Positions 21,458 to 32,457 of a DNA stretch of 64,000 nt are shown piece by piece; positions within the stretch are counted from its first letter, which is position 1; the number at the start of each line of letters is the position of its first letter. Below the pieces are notes generated by a model, which was not told the origin of the DNA, searched no databases, and was given only the letters and a program-made list of their open reading frames with translations. Made by a program: the position numbers and the translations under genes. The DNA comes from Isoetes taiwanensis (taxonomy: Eukaryota; Streptophyta; Lycopodiopsida; Isoetales; Isoetaceae): NCBI GenBank assembly GCA_021234155.1, contig JAJEKV010000015.1, forward strand, positions 12,050,101-12,114,100. The letters run 5' to 3'.

Positions 21458-22190
21458 CCTTTGTCACGGGCACTTGGGGTGAAACCTTCAGTCCCCTATC
21501 AGATTCTGCTGCAGGAAACTGGGTTCTTGCCACTTCAGCGGGTAGTCCTTGATAGACACATCGTCTACTTTCAGAAAGTGGTTAATATGGGTGATGCTCG
21601 GCTCCCGCACCTGGTTTACGCTGTGGCAATGGGCCCGCAGCGGCTCAGGGCCTGTTGGAGGGATAAGAGAGATCAGTGATTCGCCAGATGGAACGTGCAG
21701 GAGGAGCACAGATGTGTGCAGGTGGAGACAGAGGCCGACCGTGACAGCTTGCGGGAATACCTGGACGCTTGCTTCCTTGGCAAGCTCTGGGACCCCGGCG
21801 CTCTAGAGCAGGTCAAAACGGCCCATTACAAGGAGCACATCAACCCCGCATTGGCCGGGGGCCCGCAGCTCTACCTGCGTTCCCAGCTGCCCCTGAAAAA
21901 GCGCAGACTCATTGCCTCCATTCGCACAGGTGCCCACCATCTCCGCATCGAGACGGGTAGGTGGATTGGCGAGTCCCGCCAGGACAGGCTCTGTCAGTGC
22001 TGTCAAACGGGTGCCATTGAGGATGAGTCTCACAGTTTCTCAGCAGGCTGATTGCTGCCACGGTTTTTCCCTCGAAAACCCTTTGGGGCGGGTGTTTTTC
22101 CGGGTAGTAATCCGCTTGCTGCGCTTTTGTATTGGGTCTCATAGACCGATTGGTCTCCGTGGACGATAAAAATACCTTCCTTCCTTCCTT
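21458..22190 (+). mobile_element. 5'-truncated LINE, copy C, with (CCTT)n tail
   Basis: Begins in the conserved GVKPSVPYQILLQETGFLPL block, continues through HINPALAGGPQLYLRSQLPL and IRTGAHHLRIETGRWIGESR to the CCHC-like RLCQCCQTGAIEDESHSF. Then comes the same 3' UTR as copies A and B (GGTTTTTCCCTCGAAAACCC at about 22059, GGTCTCCGTGGACGATAAAA at about 22152-22171). The tail is CCTTCC repeats (22175-22190), unlike the TATTC tails of A and B. No target duplication is visible. It splits an exon of the ParB-like/methyltransferase gene. Confidence 0.85.
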
Positions 22191-23812
22191 AAATACGACG
22201 AGGCGAACAAACGGGCATCACTCATTGGTCACAAGTACTGGTTTCAGCTAGCGTTCAGGGATGGCCGGGTACGTTTTCAGCGTATTCCAGAATAAGATTT
22301 AGTGTGCAAAAACCTTCCTTGTTGACAACTAGCTGATGAGTTTCTTGATTTGTTTGCAGATCTGGGAGCTCCAAAATGAAATATTTAATATGTTTGAGCG
22401 TGGTGAACTAAAAAGTAAGGGCAAGGTCTCCGAGAAGAAGAAAGGCTCCGACGTGCCAAAAAAAGAAATGACAATCACTGTCTGGAGGGAGATGCAGGGG
22501 TTCACTGACACAGAATTACTAGAACGGCTCCTGCAGAAGGTGGTGGTGCAGAAGGTGGTGCCATCATTGTTCTCTTTTCTACTTCAGATTACTACCAGAG
22601 TCTTAAAATAAGAGCAAACGGGCATTCCTGAAAATGCTTTCTGCCCCTCGAAGGATCGAAAGTGTATTCCAGAATACACTTTCGCCCTTTATGAAGTGGA
22701 AAAGTGTATTCCAGAATACACTTTCGCTTCTGCTTAGCAGCGAAAACGTATTTTGGAATACACACTCTAATTTTGTGCAGTGTAGAACTGTATTCCGGAA
22801 TACACTTTCCCTCATATGCTGCAGCTAAAGTGTATTCTGGAATACGCTTCTGCAACAACATAAAAGTTGTCTAAGCCACTTGTATTCTAGAATAAATTTT
22901 AGTGTTAGGAAGTTACTTGACTTTACTCTTGCAGTTTTCAACTGCTAAAACGGTTGTGGTTTTCTTTCTAGCCAAAAAAATGTCATCACCTGCCAGACAT
23001 GTCTGATGGAGCAATTTAACGTGGAGACGTGGGAGAGGTGCAAGGAACTTTATCCCATTGCTACATCCGACGAACGTATTGTCCAGTACGCTCCAAATTT
23101 TGAAGGATGGGTACGCTGACTAAACACATGATTCTTGACTTGTCTAGGTCTCAATCTCTCCTTTGTTTGCAGAACAAGAAGAAAAATAAGGACCTGCCAG
23201 AAGGTTTCATGCACCTCGTGAGGCTGGCACGAGAAGAAAGAACATTGACAAATAGGAGGACTCTAGAAGTGGAGCCTTCTGAATATGAAAAGTTTAGTTG
23301 TACGACCAAAACAATTTGTTCTCTATCATCCACGGGGACTGCACTAAACTGGTTGGAACAATAAAGCCACAGGATTTTACACTGGCGGACCTTCCTTATG
23401 GCTTTAAACTAAAGGACAGCCGTTACGACGATCAGCCTTTTAAAAATTCAGAATTTAACGCCTTCGTCGATGGTATTAAGCAAATCATAACGGCCAAGTA
23501 CTGGCGTCTTGTTGTGTTTCATTCTAGCATGCAATCCGGCCTTGTGGAGTCCACGTTCAAGAATCATTTTGGATCCCCAGTGCAAGCAGGTTATGAGAAT
23601 ATGGTTTGGTGAGTACTTTATTCTGGAATACGTTTGGTTAGTTTCTTCTTTGTGTTTTCGTTTTCTATTCCAGAATATGATTGCCTTTGACTTGTTCTCT
23701 TTGTTAGTTTCTTGTTCTGTTTTCGTTGACACGACTCTAATTTCTACAGGTACAAGACAAATATAAACTACCATGGCGGCGGGCTGAGGTTGCTGAGTAA
23801 GGTTGAATACAA
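22191..23812 (+). pseudogene. ParB-like/methyltransferase gene copy 1, C-terminal half with DLPYG motif
   Basis: Exons with splice-like borders: 22191-22268; 22362-about 22600 (IWELQNEIFNMFERGELKSK...WREMQGFTDTELLERLL); about 22970-23107 (TCQTCLMEQFNVETWERCKE); 23173-about 23609; and 23750-about 23812. The fourth, after one frameshift near 23300, has SIIHGDCTKLV, then DFTLADLPYGF and WRLVVFHSSMQSG. This resembles the catalytic motif IV ((D/N/S)PP(Y/F)-like, here DLPYG) of N6-adenine/N4-cytosine DNA methyltransferases. The SAM-binding part would follow but the gene ends or is cut at about 23.81 kb. Introns are full of TATTCnnGAATA palindromes. Paralogue: 46.4-50.4 kb. Confidence 0.55.
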
Positions 23813-25390
23813 AGGTACGAAAGATTTAAAAAATGAACAAAAGGTTCGCCACTAAATGCGACCATGGACTTCAGAATGAAGTTGTGCTGGCTATTGCGTA
23901 CTTGTTGAATAGTGCAGGGACCAAGATCTCCCAAGGATATATATTACAACTAAATCTTTGAGGTCTAACAATCATGACCGTTTTCTATTTTCTCTCAAAC
24001 TATTACAAGTGTGCTATATAAAGCCTCAGAAGATAAAAAAAACAAAACAAAAAAACCTTTTAAAATCTGTTCAAACAGACCTTCCATGGACTTTTGCAAA
24101 GACCATTTTAGGCCAATTTCTAGCCTTAAGCCAAAGCAGGTGCAAATTTGACTTAAGCCTTGAGAATGGTTAACCTTCATTTAAGAAAAAGAATTAATGA
24201 GAATCTATAGCCAACATTTGATTCAAATACATAAGATCATGTAAAGACTAGTGAGAGATACCTTATCCTTATTCAAAAGATTATTGTCAACAAATCATTC
24301 TTAAAAGAGAGGAAATAAATCATATACAACAATACCTTGTATATGCGTTACACATAATAGTTTACAAAATACCATTTTTGTCAGTAGATTTTCAGCAAGA
24401 ACTGCTTATTGAAAGTTCCAGTAGAATTGTAGCCTTCCTTTCTTTAATCACGAAAATACAACAAGGAGCAAGGAACCCTGTTACCTGCAGTAGAACCAAA
24501 GGACAGTTAGCCTTAATCAGGGTAAGAGCCTAAGCTACTAACAGGTAAGCTACAGGTTACTTGAGCTTAACGCACTTCATCCCATTTGTTCTCAAAAACA
24601 CAATAGAGGTTGGAAAGCAGCTGCAAATGTTATGTACAACTCATAACATTACAATGATTAAGTTATGAGTGTCAAAGAACAATTAGTACTACAAGAAATT
24701 TATCGCGGCGGCCAAGGCCGCCGCGAACATTTCTCTTTACCAACTTGATGTTATTTCAAGGCTAAATATTTCTACTAAAAAACCTATTCATTAGGCAAGG
24801 TAAATGCCAGTCTAAAAGTTAATAGGCAACAACATTTCAACACAAAATCAATTTCTTTAAATGGGATGGTGAATTGGGCTTTTAAGAATTCTAGGAACTA
24901 TGACCCTCAAATTGAATATTGTCTACTTCGGGAACTTGATGGGAAACGTTAGTATTCCAATGGAACAAACAAATAACAAAGAAGATACAATCATGGTCTA
25001 CCTAGTATCATCCTTCTCAAGTCAAATCTTGGGCAGAAGATAGAAAACACAAACGACTAGGTCATAAATGCTTGGCAAACACTCTTCATAAATGATGTGA
25101 ATGCTAGGACTATCGTTCGTTCAACACCTTCTTTACAACTCTAATGTTCCTATTTCACAAATCATGGGGACAACATATTTAAAATCGTGTGTATTATATA
25201 TGGGTTTTAAATTATTAAGAATTTTAGATTGACTTATGAGATAAGATTTAATGTTTTTACAAAAAATTTGGTTGAAAGAACAAAATCGGAAAAAAAAAAC
25301 AATTGTTGGGAAAACCAAAAAAGGAAAAAAAAATGTTGAAGAAAAAGCTTCACGGCAGCGGCTGCTGCTGACCATGTTGGATTGGCATCG
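23813..25390. other. No gene seen
   Basis: AT-rich. At 24687-24730 a CACTA-like fragment (ACTACAAGAAATTTATCG) is followed by a GC palindrome CGCGGCGGCC-AA-GGCCGCCGCG; no matching right end was found. The rest has no recognisable feature. Confidence 0.4.
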
Positions 25391-25392
25391 CA

Positions 25393-25464
25393 TTTTCTAG
25401 CCAAATCTACAGAAGCAAGGGGAGCTATTTTCTAGCCAAATCTACAGAAGCAAGGGGAGCTATA
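25393..25464. repeat. 36-bp tandem duplication
   Basis: Two exact copies of a unit starting TTTTCTAGCCAAATCTACAG and ending GGGGAGCTAT lie head to tail. Confidence 0.85.
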
Positions 25465-25689
25465 CTCGATGCCTGCAAGAAATAGAGCTCGAGCACTTTG
25501 GGAGATTTTTTTTTTCTCTCTTTCATTTTTCTCTAGTGCCTTCTATTACAGGATTTGATTTGGTCAGCGTCCGCTAACTCTAAGTAGAATGGCCAGCTGT
25601 GAGACCCACCGTGCAGGGTTTTCGGCTCTGCCATGGCTGGCTATTTGATCAGCCTCAGCCCTTGCAAGGTCAACCTGACCTTGCCATGG

Positions 25690-26520
25690 CCATGCATTTG
25701 GACCGTGAGTATGAAACAATCCATAATCTAATGAGTACCTACACAGACAAAACAAATAAGATATTGTAAGGAAAAGTTTGATTATTGTTACTAAAACTTG
25801 GCTTTGTTCTTAGCAGGTATGTCAAACATTATCTGGGCAGGCACACCACATTCCCCCCCTGAATCAGAATTGTTGTAAAATGATCCAGAGCCAGGCCAGT
25901 CACGTTCATGATTTCCACTGTGCAGTATCATAAAGTTTTCACTTTTCTAGTCTAGTCTAGTAATAAAGATATGCCTTCATGAAATTCATATTTTATACAT
26001 GACACACCTTGCAATCATGTAAGGAACACGTGATGCTATTGTTTCAACCTGTTCAGTAAATTAATCCCACTGAGAAAGATATCCATTGGAATAAATGTGC
26101 AACACGATATCTATGTTTTCGATGTCTTCTATTAACCGATCAGTCGTGTTTAATGAACTAGGTTGATAATCGTTATATTCGTTTGAACCATCCCTTTCTC
26201 CCTGTAAGCATACAACACCATACGATTGTTACAACAAAACACAAGGAGTTACTCTAACTCGTTTCCTATCTGAAGTATCATTATATTTCACACAGAAAGA
26301 GTAGCAACACCTTCCCCATATCACCAAAAATAATCACGCGCTGAAGGGAATTTTCTCCTATTGAAGGTGCAGACTTAAAATGCCTTTCCTCTCCAGTTAC
26401 CAACGACCCGTTCTGTAGCTTGTGAGCTATAGTATAGTAGTATATCCAGGATCACGCCAACCAACTGTTTTGGCAGCTCCACCTAGAAGTATAACCAAGC
26501 ATTTATAAGAAACACGTTTA
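25690..26520 (-). pseudogene. Purple acid phosphatase gene fragment (plant PAP, decayed)
   Basis: Reading the minus strand, exon-like pieces follow in the family's order: AAKTVGWRDPGY (about 26470-26505); GSLVTGEERHFKSAPSIGEN then SLQRVIIFGDMGK (about 26325-26415); ERDGSNEYNDYQPSSLN, IENIDIVLHIYSNGYLSQWD and EQVETIASRVPYMIA (about 26000-26215); SGNHERDWPGSGSFYNNSDS with GGECGVPAQIMFDIP (about 25820-25930); and YSLDYGLFHTHG (about 25705-25746). These match plant purple acid phosphatases, secreted two-metal phosphatases. The segment between HI and SNGY, normally carrying a GDLPYA metal-ligand motif, is missing; there is an in-frame TAA (QWD stop FTE) and a shift near 26440. The C-terminal half is absent. 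Confidence 0.85.
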
Positions 26521-26895
26521 AGGAACAAAGCATTTATGCTGCTATCTGGATAAGGATCATGCTTTGACTGTTACTCTTGCAAAATAAGTATAATTTTTGA
26601 AAGAACACATCACCTCGCTGGGCCCAAAGTAAAAACTTGTTCTATTTCAATTATGAGATCCAATAAACCTGCAAAATGGCATGAACCACCAGTCAAATCT
26701 GCCCGTCAAACTAAAACATAATTAGAGATCCTAGAGACATAATTGAAAAGTCTAGGAAGCTTACATAGACTCCTCCTGGAATAGCAAAAACAGATGACGA
26801 ATTAAATGCCTACAAATAGATCTGCTGCTTTAACGTATCTTTCAACTGTTTCGAGCTCATTATGAAATCTGACTTTCCCTTCTTCAGTCAGAAAG

Positions 26896-27132
26896 CAAGG
26901 GGGGTTCACTTTTGGGTGCCATACAATGTGCCTGAGTGACTTGTAGGGGGGTTTTTTGGACCCATTTCCACACGTATACGGCGGAGTTAAGGGGGTTTTT
27001 GACCACTACTTGGAGTAAGTTTTGTATGGAAGGGGTCAAATTTGCCTTTCAAAAAACCGTATACGGGGGTGTTTTTGGTCACCCTCTGCACGCACATGGC
27101 ATACCCCCTTTTGTATAAGTGCATCCCCCGGG
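26896..27132. mobile_element. 237-bp MITE with 8-bp target duplication, copy 1
   Basis: Ends are CAAGGGGGGTTCACTTTTG and, reverse-complemented, CCCGGGGGATGCACTTAT. TCAGAAAG flanks it at 26888-26895 and 27133-27140. Contains GTATACG and GGGGGTTTTT stretches also found in the copy at 45654-45894, which is in the opposite orientation. The 8-base duplication fits hAT-type MITEs. It lies just upstream of the phosphatase fragment. Confidence 0.85.
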
Positions 27133-27454
27133 TCAGAAAGTGGATGCTTCATCACGATATAGAACTATGGCATGACTAGCAAAAACTACTGTAAGGAACA
27201 AAGTATTGCATCTGCATAAAAGTATATGCATTCACTTGTCAACCTTCTTATGCTCTGCAAAGAAACCATAGATACGTTTTTGGTTATTTTTGCTTGCTAA
27301 CTTCTGTTTGAGTTAAATGCCCTGGAAGCATGACATTATATAGATGACTTTGATGGGTACTTGATGACCAGAGAAGAGAAACATGCACTGAACAAACTAA
27401 AAAAAGAAAATTTTAGAATCGACACAAATAGGCAGCATATTGTATAGTAACATA

Positions 27455-27805
27455 AACCTGAAGCAAGATGTGGCTCATTTGATGATCCCACATGACGTTT
27501 TTGCTGAGACAGAAGTAGGGCTTGAAATAGAACTTACTAGCAACATGAAGCACGCTCTTGCCATTTGAAAAACATCTAGTAACATCTGCCAGAAAATCAA
27601 TCCCATATGGTGGACGACTTCCCTTAGCCAAACTAAGCATATAGTTATTATTTCCAACACCAGAGAATGCCAAATTGAAAAATGCAGGAAAGATGGGTCC
27701 ATTCTGCTCTTCTGAGGTTCCAATAAAAAAAAATCGCAGCAATAACACAGAAACCAGAACGGAAACTGCATTTTTGCTTCCAGGTTTGGCTATGGCGATC
27801 TCCAA
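27455..27805 (-). pseudogene. GDSL esterase/lipase first-exon fragment
   Basis: The frame starts MEIAIAKPGSKNAVSVLVSV with a hydrophobic, signal-peptide-like segment. It then has VGNNNYMLSLAKGSRPPYGI, DF and CFSNGKSVLHVASKF, the block I/II region of plant GDSL lipases, secreted serine hydrolases. The catalytic GDSL serine block is altered: where GDSLSD is expected the sequence reads NLAFSG. No later GDSL exons were recognised. Probably a dead fragment; it lies upstream of and in the same direction as the phosphatase fragment but is unrelated to it. Confidence 0.7.
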
Positions 27806-28990
27806 TGAATGCAGGCATTTCGAACCAGTGTAGGTCCGTTAAAGGCTTCCTAACCTAAATTTCTAAGCACAAAAGAGCAAAGTCGAAGAGGTTACCGAAA
27901 TGCGAAATGCCCGTTAGTGAAGTTGTGCCCGCAGGAGCTGGGTTCGGCGTCCGGCAATATACCGACACTTTTGCACAGTACAATCTGGCCGAATTTAGTT
28001 TCGCATTTCGCTTTATCGAAATTTTCTTGTGACTTGTCCCCTTTTTCTCTGCATAACTCACAACCCCCTTTTTTCCTGCATACTGCCATCGCTCGCCATG
28101 CCACAGTGAAGCAGAGGTTTCTCTTCTTACGCCGGCAGACAGAACATCTGAGCAACATATCTTGCAGCGGCAGGGCTAATCTGAGGTCAAGCATGCCCGC
28201 CATCGCTAATAGCCAGGCGTCGAAAGATTGTAAAAAAAAATATACGTGGCACTTAAATATAGAACAGGATTGCGGCGCAGAAAAAATCGAGTGAACGACG
28301 AATAAAAATGAAAAATTTGAGAATGATTTATATATGTTTAGATATATTGGGAAACACTTTACCTCTGCCCAAGTTTGGATGTAGCACTTCCCAAATCCCA
28401 AAAGATTACTCCACAATAGCAACCCAAATACGTCAAATTATAATTAATTCAGATTATTAGGTCTCAATTCACTACTACATAAGTTATGCTTTTCGTATGC
28501 ATGTCATAGATTAGTTCCATAAAGAGCAGGTGTTTGTGCAAAATGTGGAGCCTATATGCTGATGTATCAACTTTAAAGTGCAAATATCACTATCATGCAA
28601 CATGCAGAACAGAGATAACAAGATAACCTTGTATTTCATTTAATCCCTTGGGTCACTATGGCAGCAACACAGGAGTTAAATACAACAAAACCAAGATGCC
28701 ATATGCTTTGAACACTTATAACCATGGATGTGCATAACTAGCATGAAGAATTTTCATTATTAAACAGGAACTTATCAAGTATATGTTAATGAGCAGCTAA
28801 TCATATTAGAGCCTATTTTCAAATAAAGAAAATGCTCTTACGAACATTGAAGCTATTACTATTTAGAGCATCTGCTAGGCAATAATAAATCCTCCATAGA
28901 TTTTTATCTCTATTTACATAGACAGAAGCAAAAAAATCTAATTGATGCCATCTTATCTATTGCATAAGGCCACTAAAAGCATTAGATAGA
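27806..28990. other. No gene recognised
   Basis: A minus-strand open stretch at 27892-28422 has a cysteine-rich part (VCRKKGGCELCREKGD) but no family match, and the GTAACC after GHFAFR (27897) could be a donor site. A poly-A/T-rich flank follows. Confidence 0.3.
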
Positions 28991-28994
28991 AATC

Positions 28995-29380
28995 ATTCAG
29001 ACCTGAGAGGTGGCTTTTGGATTGTTTTTACTGCATCAGCCATGCTAATTTGCTTATTGAAGAAAATCCTTGCTAACATCACCACGAGTGTTTTGTTATC
29101 CAAAGCATCAACTAAATTTTCCATATGATTGCCTTCTGTTGTAGCCTACAAGGCATCCTCTTCACTTTTGTCCTTGCCAATGCCATCACAATTCTTAAAT
29201 GTAGAATAGACTAATCTGCTATAATCACTTGATATCTCATCTGCAATTCCATTCCTTGTAGCCAAATTTACATCTATTTGCTTTCTCCTTGTTCTAGCGA
29301 AACAATCATACTGAACAACATGTAAGGGCTGGTATCTAATAATCACACAGGCTGCTTGCCTACCATCCGACGACCCTAAT
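28995..29380 (-). pseudogene. Unrecognised protein-coding exon, one in-frame stop
   Basis: The minus strand is open from about 29380 as SSDGRQAACVIIRYQPLHVV, QYDCFARTRRKQIDVNLATR and NGIADEISSDYSRLVYSTFK. After one TAG (29146) it continues in the same frame as ATTEGNHMENLVDALDNKTL and MLARIFFNKQISMADAVKTI, ending QKPPLR at a possible donor (GTCTGA). The composition is that of a real globular protein. I do not recognise the family. Confidence 0.45.
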
Positions 29381-31170
29381 TAGGGTTCTATTATAGTTGT
29401 ACATTAGGCATGGTCATCTATGAGACCTAGTTCGTATAAATACTATCTATCTATCTATAAATAACTTAGGATAGATCCAGATAGTAGCATGCCAGATGGA
29501 ACGACGCATCCAGGTAATAACTTGACAGATGCAACGATGCTCCACAAGAGTCTCTGCTCTTGTAAAATAAAATGAAAAAGGAAAAGCAGGCATACTTTAG
29601 GGTTGCAGAGAGAGTATGACCCTGGTATTTCGAGTTCACAATGGTTTGAATTTTTTATCCCTGTAAATAATGCAGTCCCCAAAAAATGCATAACCATCAT
29701 ACATACAAAAATGTTATTTCTATAGTTAGCCATAGCCTTAAAAAAATATCACACCACCTTGCATATCATCCAGTATTGCATATCATGACCACATACTCAT
29801 AGTAGTGAAAATCATTAGAATAAAAAAAAAAAGGGAAGGGGGAAAGCAAAAGTGTTGATCTGACTTTAATTAGCTTAGATGCCCTCATATCCTCTTTCCT
29901 AGATGAAGATTTATTCCTTTCTCAAAAGATTTCGATGCTAGAAGGTGAAAAAAACTGAGAAAGAGGCAAAAGAGCACACAAAGTCATGCCTTCATACAAA
30001 CCTTCTTTTCACCTCGAAAGAAACCATATTTGGTGCAAAGATGAAGTCAATAGTGTATACATTTCCTTAGATTTACATGATTCTTCTTCATGAAAATGTT
30101 CTTGCCAAGTTAAGAGACAATGCCAGAAGTTTTGGTCATGAAACTTCATGAGCTCTGTCTCTGAAATTAAAAATGTGGAGCTCTCTACCGTGGATGAAGA
30201 AGTCAGGCTTATATAGTTACCATCTGATTGAACATTCTATCCATTCAGAACCGTCCATTGCTACAGCAGATTATTTAGAATTTGCACTATGGAAACTACT
30301 TCCTATGGTAGTGCATAGGAATGGACAGATCAAAAGTTGCAATGGACAGATCAAAAGTTGCATAGGTTTGGCAACAGTCTCTGCCACCAAACCTACAAGT
30401 CTAATACACGCAATTGCAGACTAACAGAGATGCAAATGGCATTGGCTTCATGTGAAATATGCTTTCTTGAATGAAGATCAAAACATTATAAACCGGTAAA
30501 TCTGAAACAAATCAAGTTGCCTCGATGACTGATGTGAATCATGTGCAAAGACTAATCGGTTGGTTGATTGATTGTTAGCTTATAAATTTGATGTTTTGTT
30601 TTTCATGTTTACTAATATTAAACACTTGAATGATTCAACCATCATTCAATTATTTTTAGAATATGTCTTAATTTTTGGACTAAAATTAGATTGCCACTTT
30701 CCGCTATTTTCTTTCTTGTTTTGCGCCTTTGCTTGTTTTGTGCTCAAACTTTTTTTTTTTTTTTTTTTAAGGATAAAGAATTTTCCATTTATAGGTAAAC
30801 TATTACACAGCCTTATAGCAGATACACACCCACCTGAACAAGTGCTCAAACTTTTTTGGCGTCGTGCGTTTTGTTATGTAAAAACGTGTCAGGCCGAAAT
30901 TTTAAGGTGAGTAAAATTTCGGCAATTTCCTTATTCCGCTTCTGCATGTTCTGTTTTGCTTCTCTGTTTTCGCCCATCTGCGTTTTCTATTCCGCTTCTG
31001 CGTTTTCGCCCATCTCTATTTTGCCTCAGCCCATAGACGGGAGAAGGGACAGAAGCGTTGCAGCCCTAACCCCTAGGCAGTTTCAGAACCAGAAGGGCAT
31101 TTTTTCTTGATTCAGCAACCAGAAGGGGCACTTCGTCTTTGATATGCAGTGTCAAACGACATTTGCCTTT
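29381..31170. other. No gene recognised
   Basis: Contains a (CTAT)n run at about 29442-29458, a duplicated GGACAGATCAAAAGTTGCA at 30322-30361 and a T-run at about 30747-30768. Sequence near 30960-31030 repeats TTCTGCRTTTTCGCCCATCT. No domain seen. Confidence 0.4.
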
Positions 31171-31175
31171 GATCT

Positions 31176-31460
31176 GTGGCAAAAATACCTCAATCACAGA
31201 AAGAACTGACAAGGTTAGAGTGGCAACAACAGAGGGCATCTAAATGGATGAACTCGAAGGAATTTGTTCACAAGAAAGAAGATAAACAAGAAAGAAAAAC
31301 TGTGCAGGCCACAACTAAGAAAAAATTTGGAATGAAGCACATGCCATCTCTGATATTTGCTCTCATGCGAGGGCTTAAAACAAAGTATAAAATTATAGAT
31401 GTTGAATTTACACCCTTTTCAGATGACAGAACAGAAAGCCCAGCTCAATTTCATGTGTAG
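31176..31460 (+). CDS. Hypothetical small basic protein
   Basis: This 94-codon frame starts MAKIPQSQKELTRLEWQQQR, is lysine-rich in its middle (HKKEDKQERKTVQATTKKKF) and ends DVEFTPFSDDRTESPAQFHV. The charged composition and ATG start fit a gene or first exon. No domain is recognisable. It converges on the orphan ORF of 31507-32457. Could be chance. Confidence 0.3.
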   Translation: MAKIPQSQKELTRLEWQQQRASKWMNSKEFVHKKEDKQERKTVQATTKKKFGMKHMPSLIFALMRGLKTKYKIIDVEFTPFSDDRTESPAQFHV

Positions 31461-31506
31461 GTACAAAAGAATTAGATCTGATCGGACTTTATTTCAGTAT
31501 CCGGGA

Positions 31507-32457
31507 TTAAGATAAGTAGGAGGGAGGGCAATTCTTACGCCAATATTTCCCGGCACAACAGCTTTCTTCGCCTAGGAAAAAACATGTGCAATGAACTCCG
31601 AAATTGCCAAGAACTCGCATGATCTCTCCTGGCCAATATACAGGCTTCCCCAGTTCCTTCCAAACCATATCGAATTGGTACAAAATGCGGAATAGCATCT
31701 CTAGATATGCTTTTAGTTCCACCCAAAAGCTTGCTGATGCTGTGTGATTAAAAAATTCAGCGGTCATGCATGATCTGACTCCGCCTCCAGAACGAGGATG
31801 CTCAGCTTCTTCACAGATCCACTGCATTCTGGGCGGCCAGTTTTGTGGATCATCGTTTAACCAGCCCATGGCGATCCCCAAGTTGAGCGTCACGTAAATG
31901 TCTAGACAGTCGTCCATGATCGCCCGAACATCTTCCTCAAACAAAACACCATATGTGATATAGCTGCTCCTGTAGTATCTGTCATACAGTTCGTCCAGTT
32001 GAAATCCATTTCGCACCAAACACAGAATTGACAAAATGAACCCCCTTTCCCATAACCGCCGCACAATCTCAACCAAATCCCGAAACCCATAGCCTTCAAA
32101 TCCCTTTGCTTGCCTATTTAGCCAGTAGCTTAGCTCTTGGTATTTTCCGGCAATCAGAACATCATCAAACTGATTTTCCGTGTAAATGAGGGCTTTTTTC
32201 GGGTTGAAGTCTTGGAACTTCTTACTCTCAGAGGCTGAAAATTCTGCAATGGTGGCAACAAAACGACGAGTAAAATGCTCGCACGCTTTGAAATTTTTGC
32301 GGGGGTTTGTGGGTGGATCTTCACGGAGAGTGATGAATCTTTCGACTAGCCGGCAGGATTTAATAGCAGGGGGAGCTCCAATCACATATTTGGATTGGAT
32401 GTGCAAGGCATTGGCAAGAACTTGCCATGGAATGTTGTGGCTTTGATGAGTGGCCAT
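31507..32457 (-). CDS. Orphan 316-residue protein, intact ORF
   Basis: An uninterrupted 951-base reading frame in a window where nearly every other gene is broken. It starts MATHQSHNIPWQVLANALHI. It is rich in tryptophan and aromatic residues (WLNRQAKGFEGYGF, MGWLNDDPQNWPPRMQWICE, FRILYQFDMVWKELGKPVYW) and looks alpha-helical and globular. No transmembrane segment or signal peptide is evident. The last 40 residues hold several cysteines (VHCTCFFLGEESCCAGKYW). I do not recognise the family; it could be a plant-lineage orphan or a gene from a mobile element. Length and composition argue against chance. Confidence 0.6.
   Translation of the reverse strand: MATHQSHNIPWQVLANALHIQSKYVIGAPPAIKSCRLVERFITLREDPPTNPRKNFKACEHFTRRFVATIAEFSASESKKFQDFNPKKALIYTENQFDDVLIAGKYQELSYWLNRQAKGFEGYGFRDLVEIVRRLWERGFILSILCLVRNGFQLDELYDRYYRSSYITYGVLFEEDVRAIMDDCLDIYVTLNLGIAMGWLNDDPQNWPPRMQWICEEAEHPRSGGGVRSCMTAEFFNHTASASFWVELKAYLEMLFRILYQFDMVWKELGKPVYWPGEIMRVLGNFGVHCTCFFLGEESCCAGKYWRKNCPPSYLS

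Larger units (their letters stand above)
19608..23677. repeat. Thirteen TATTCnnGAATA palindromes in non-coding parts
   Basis: Twelve-base sites with core CC/GG, CA/TG, CG, CT/AG-type centres start at 19608, 19680, 19944, 20111, 22283, 22665, 22707, 22749 (one mismatch), 22791, 22833, 22883, 23619 and 23666. Several extend to longer perfect palindromes (GTGTATTCCGGAATACAC at 19941). Six are packed within 230 bases of one intron. All lie in introns or the divergent spacer, none in exons I can read. Half-sites also occur. Confidence 0.85.

Noticed and set aside
24687-24730. A second CACTA transposon end (ACTACAAGAAA plus GC palindrome)
   Set aside because: No partner terminus or coding region was found, and the terminal base is not C; kept only as a note.
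27892-28422. Cysteine-containing 176-codon minus ORF as a gene
   Set aside because: No recognisable domain and it ends at a possible splice-like site; evidence too weak.
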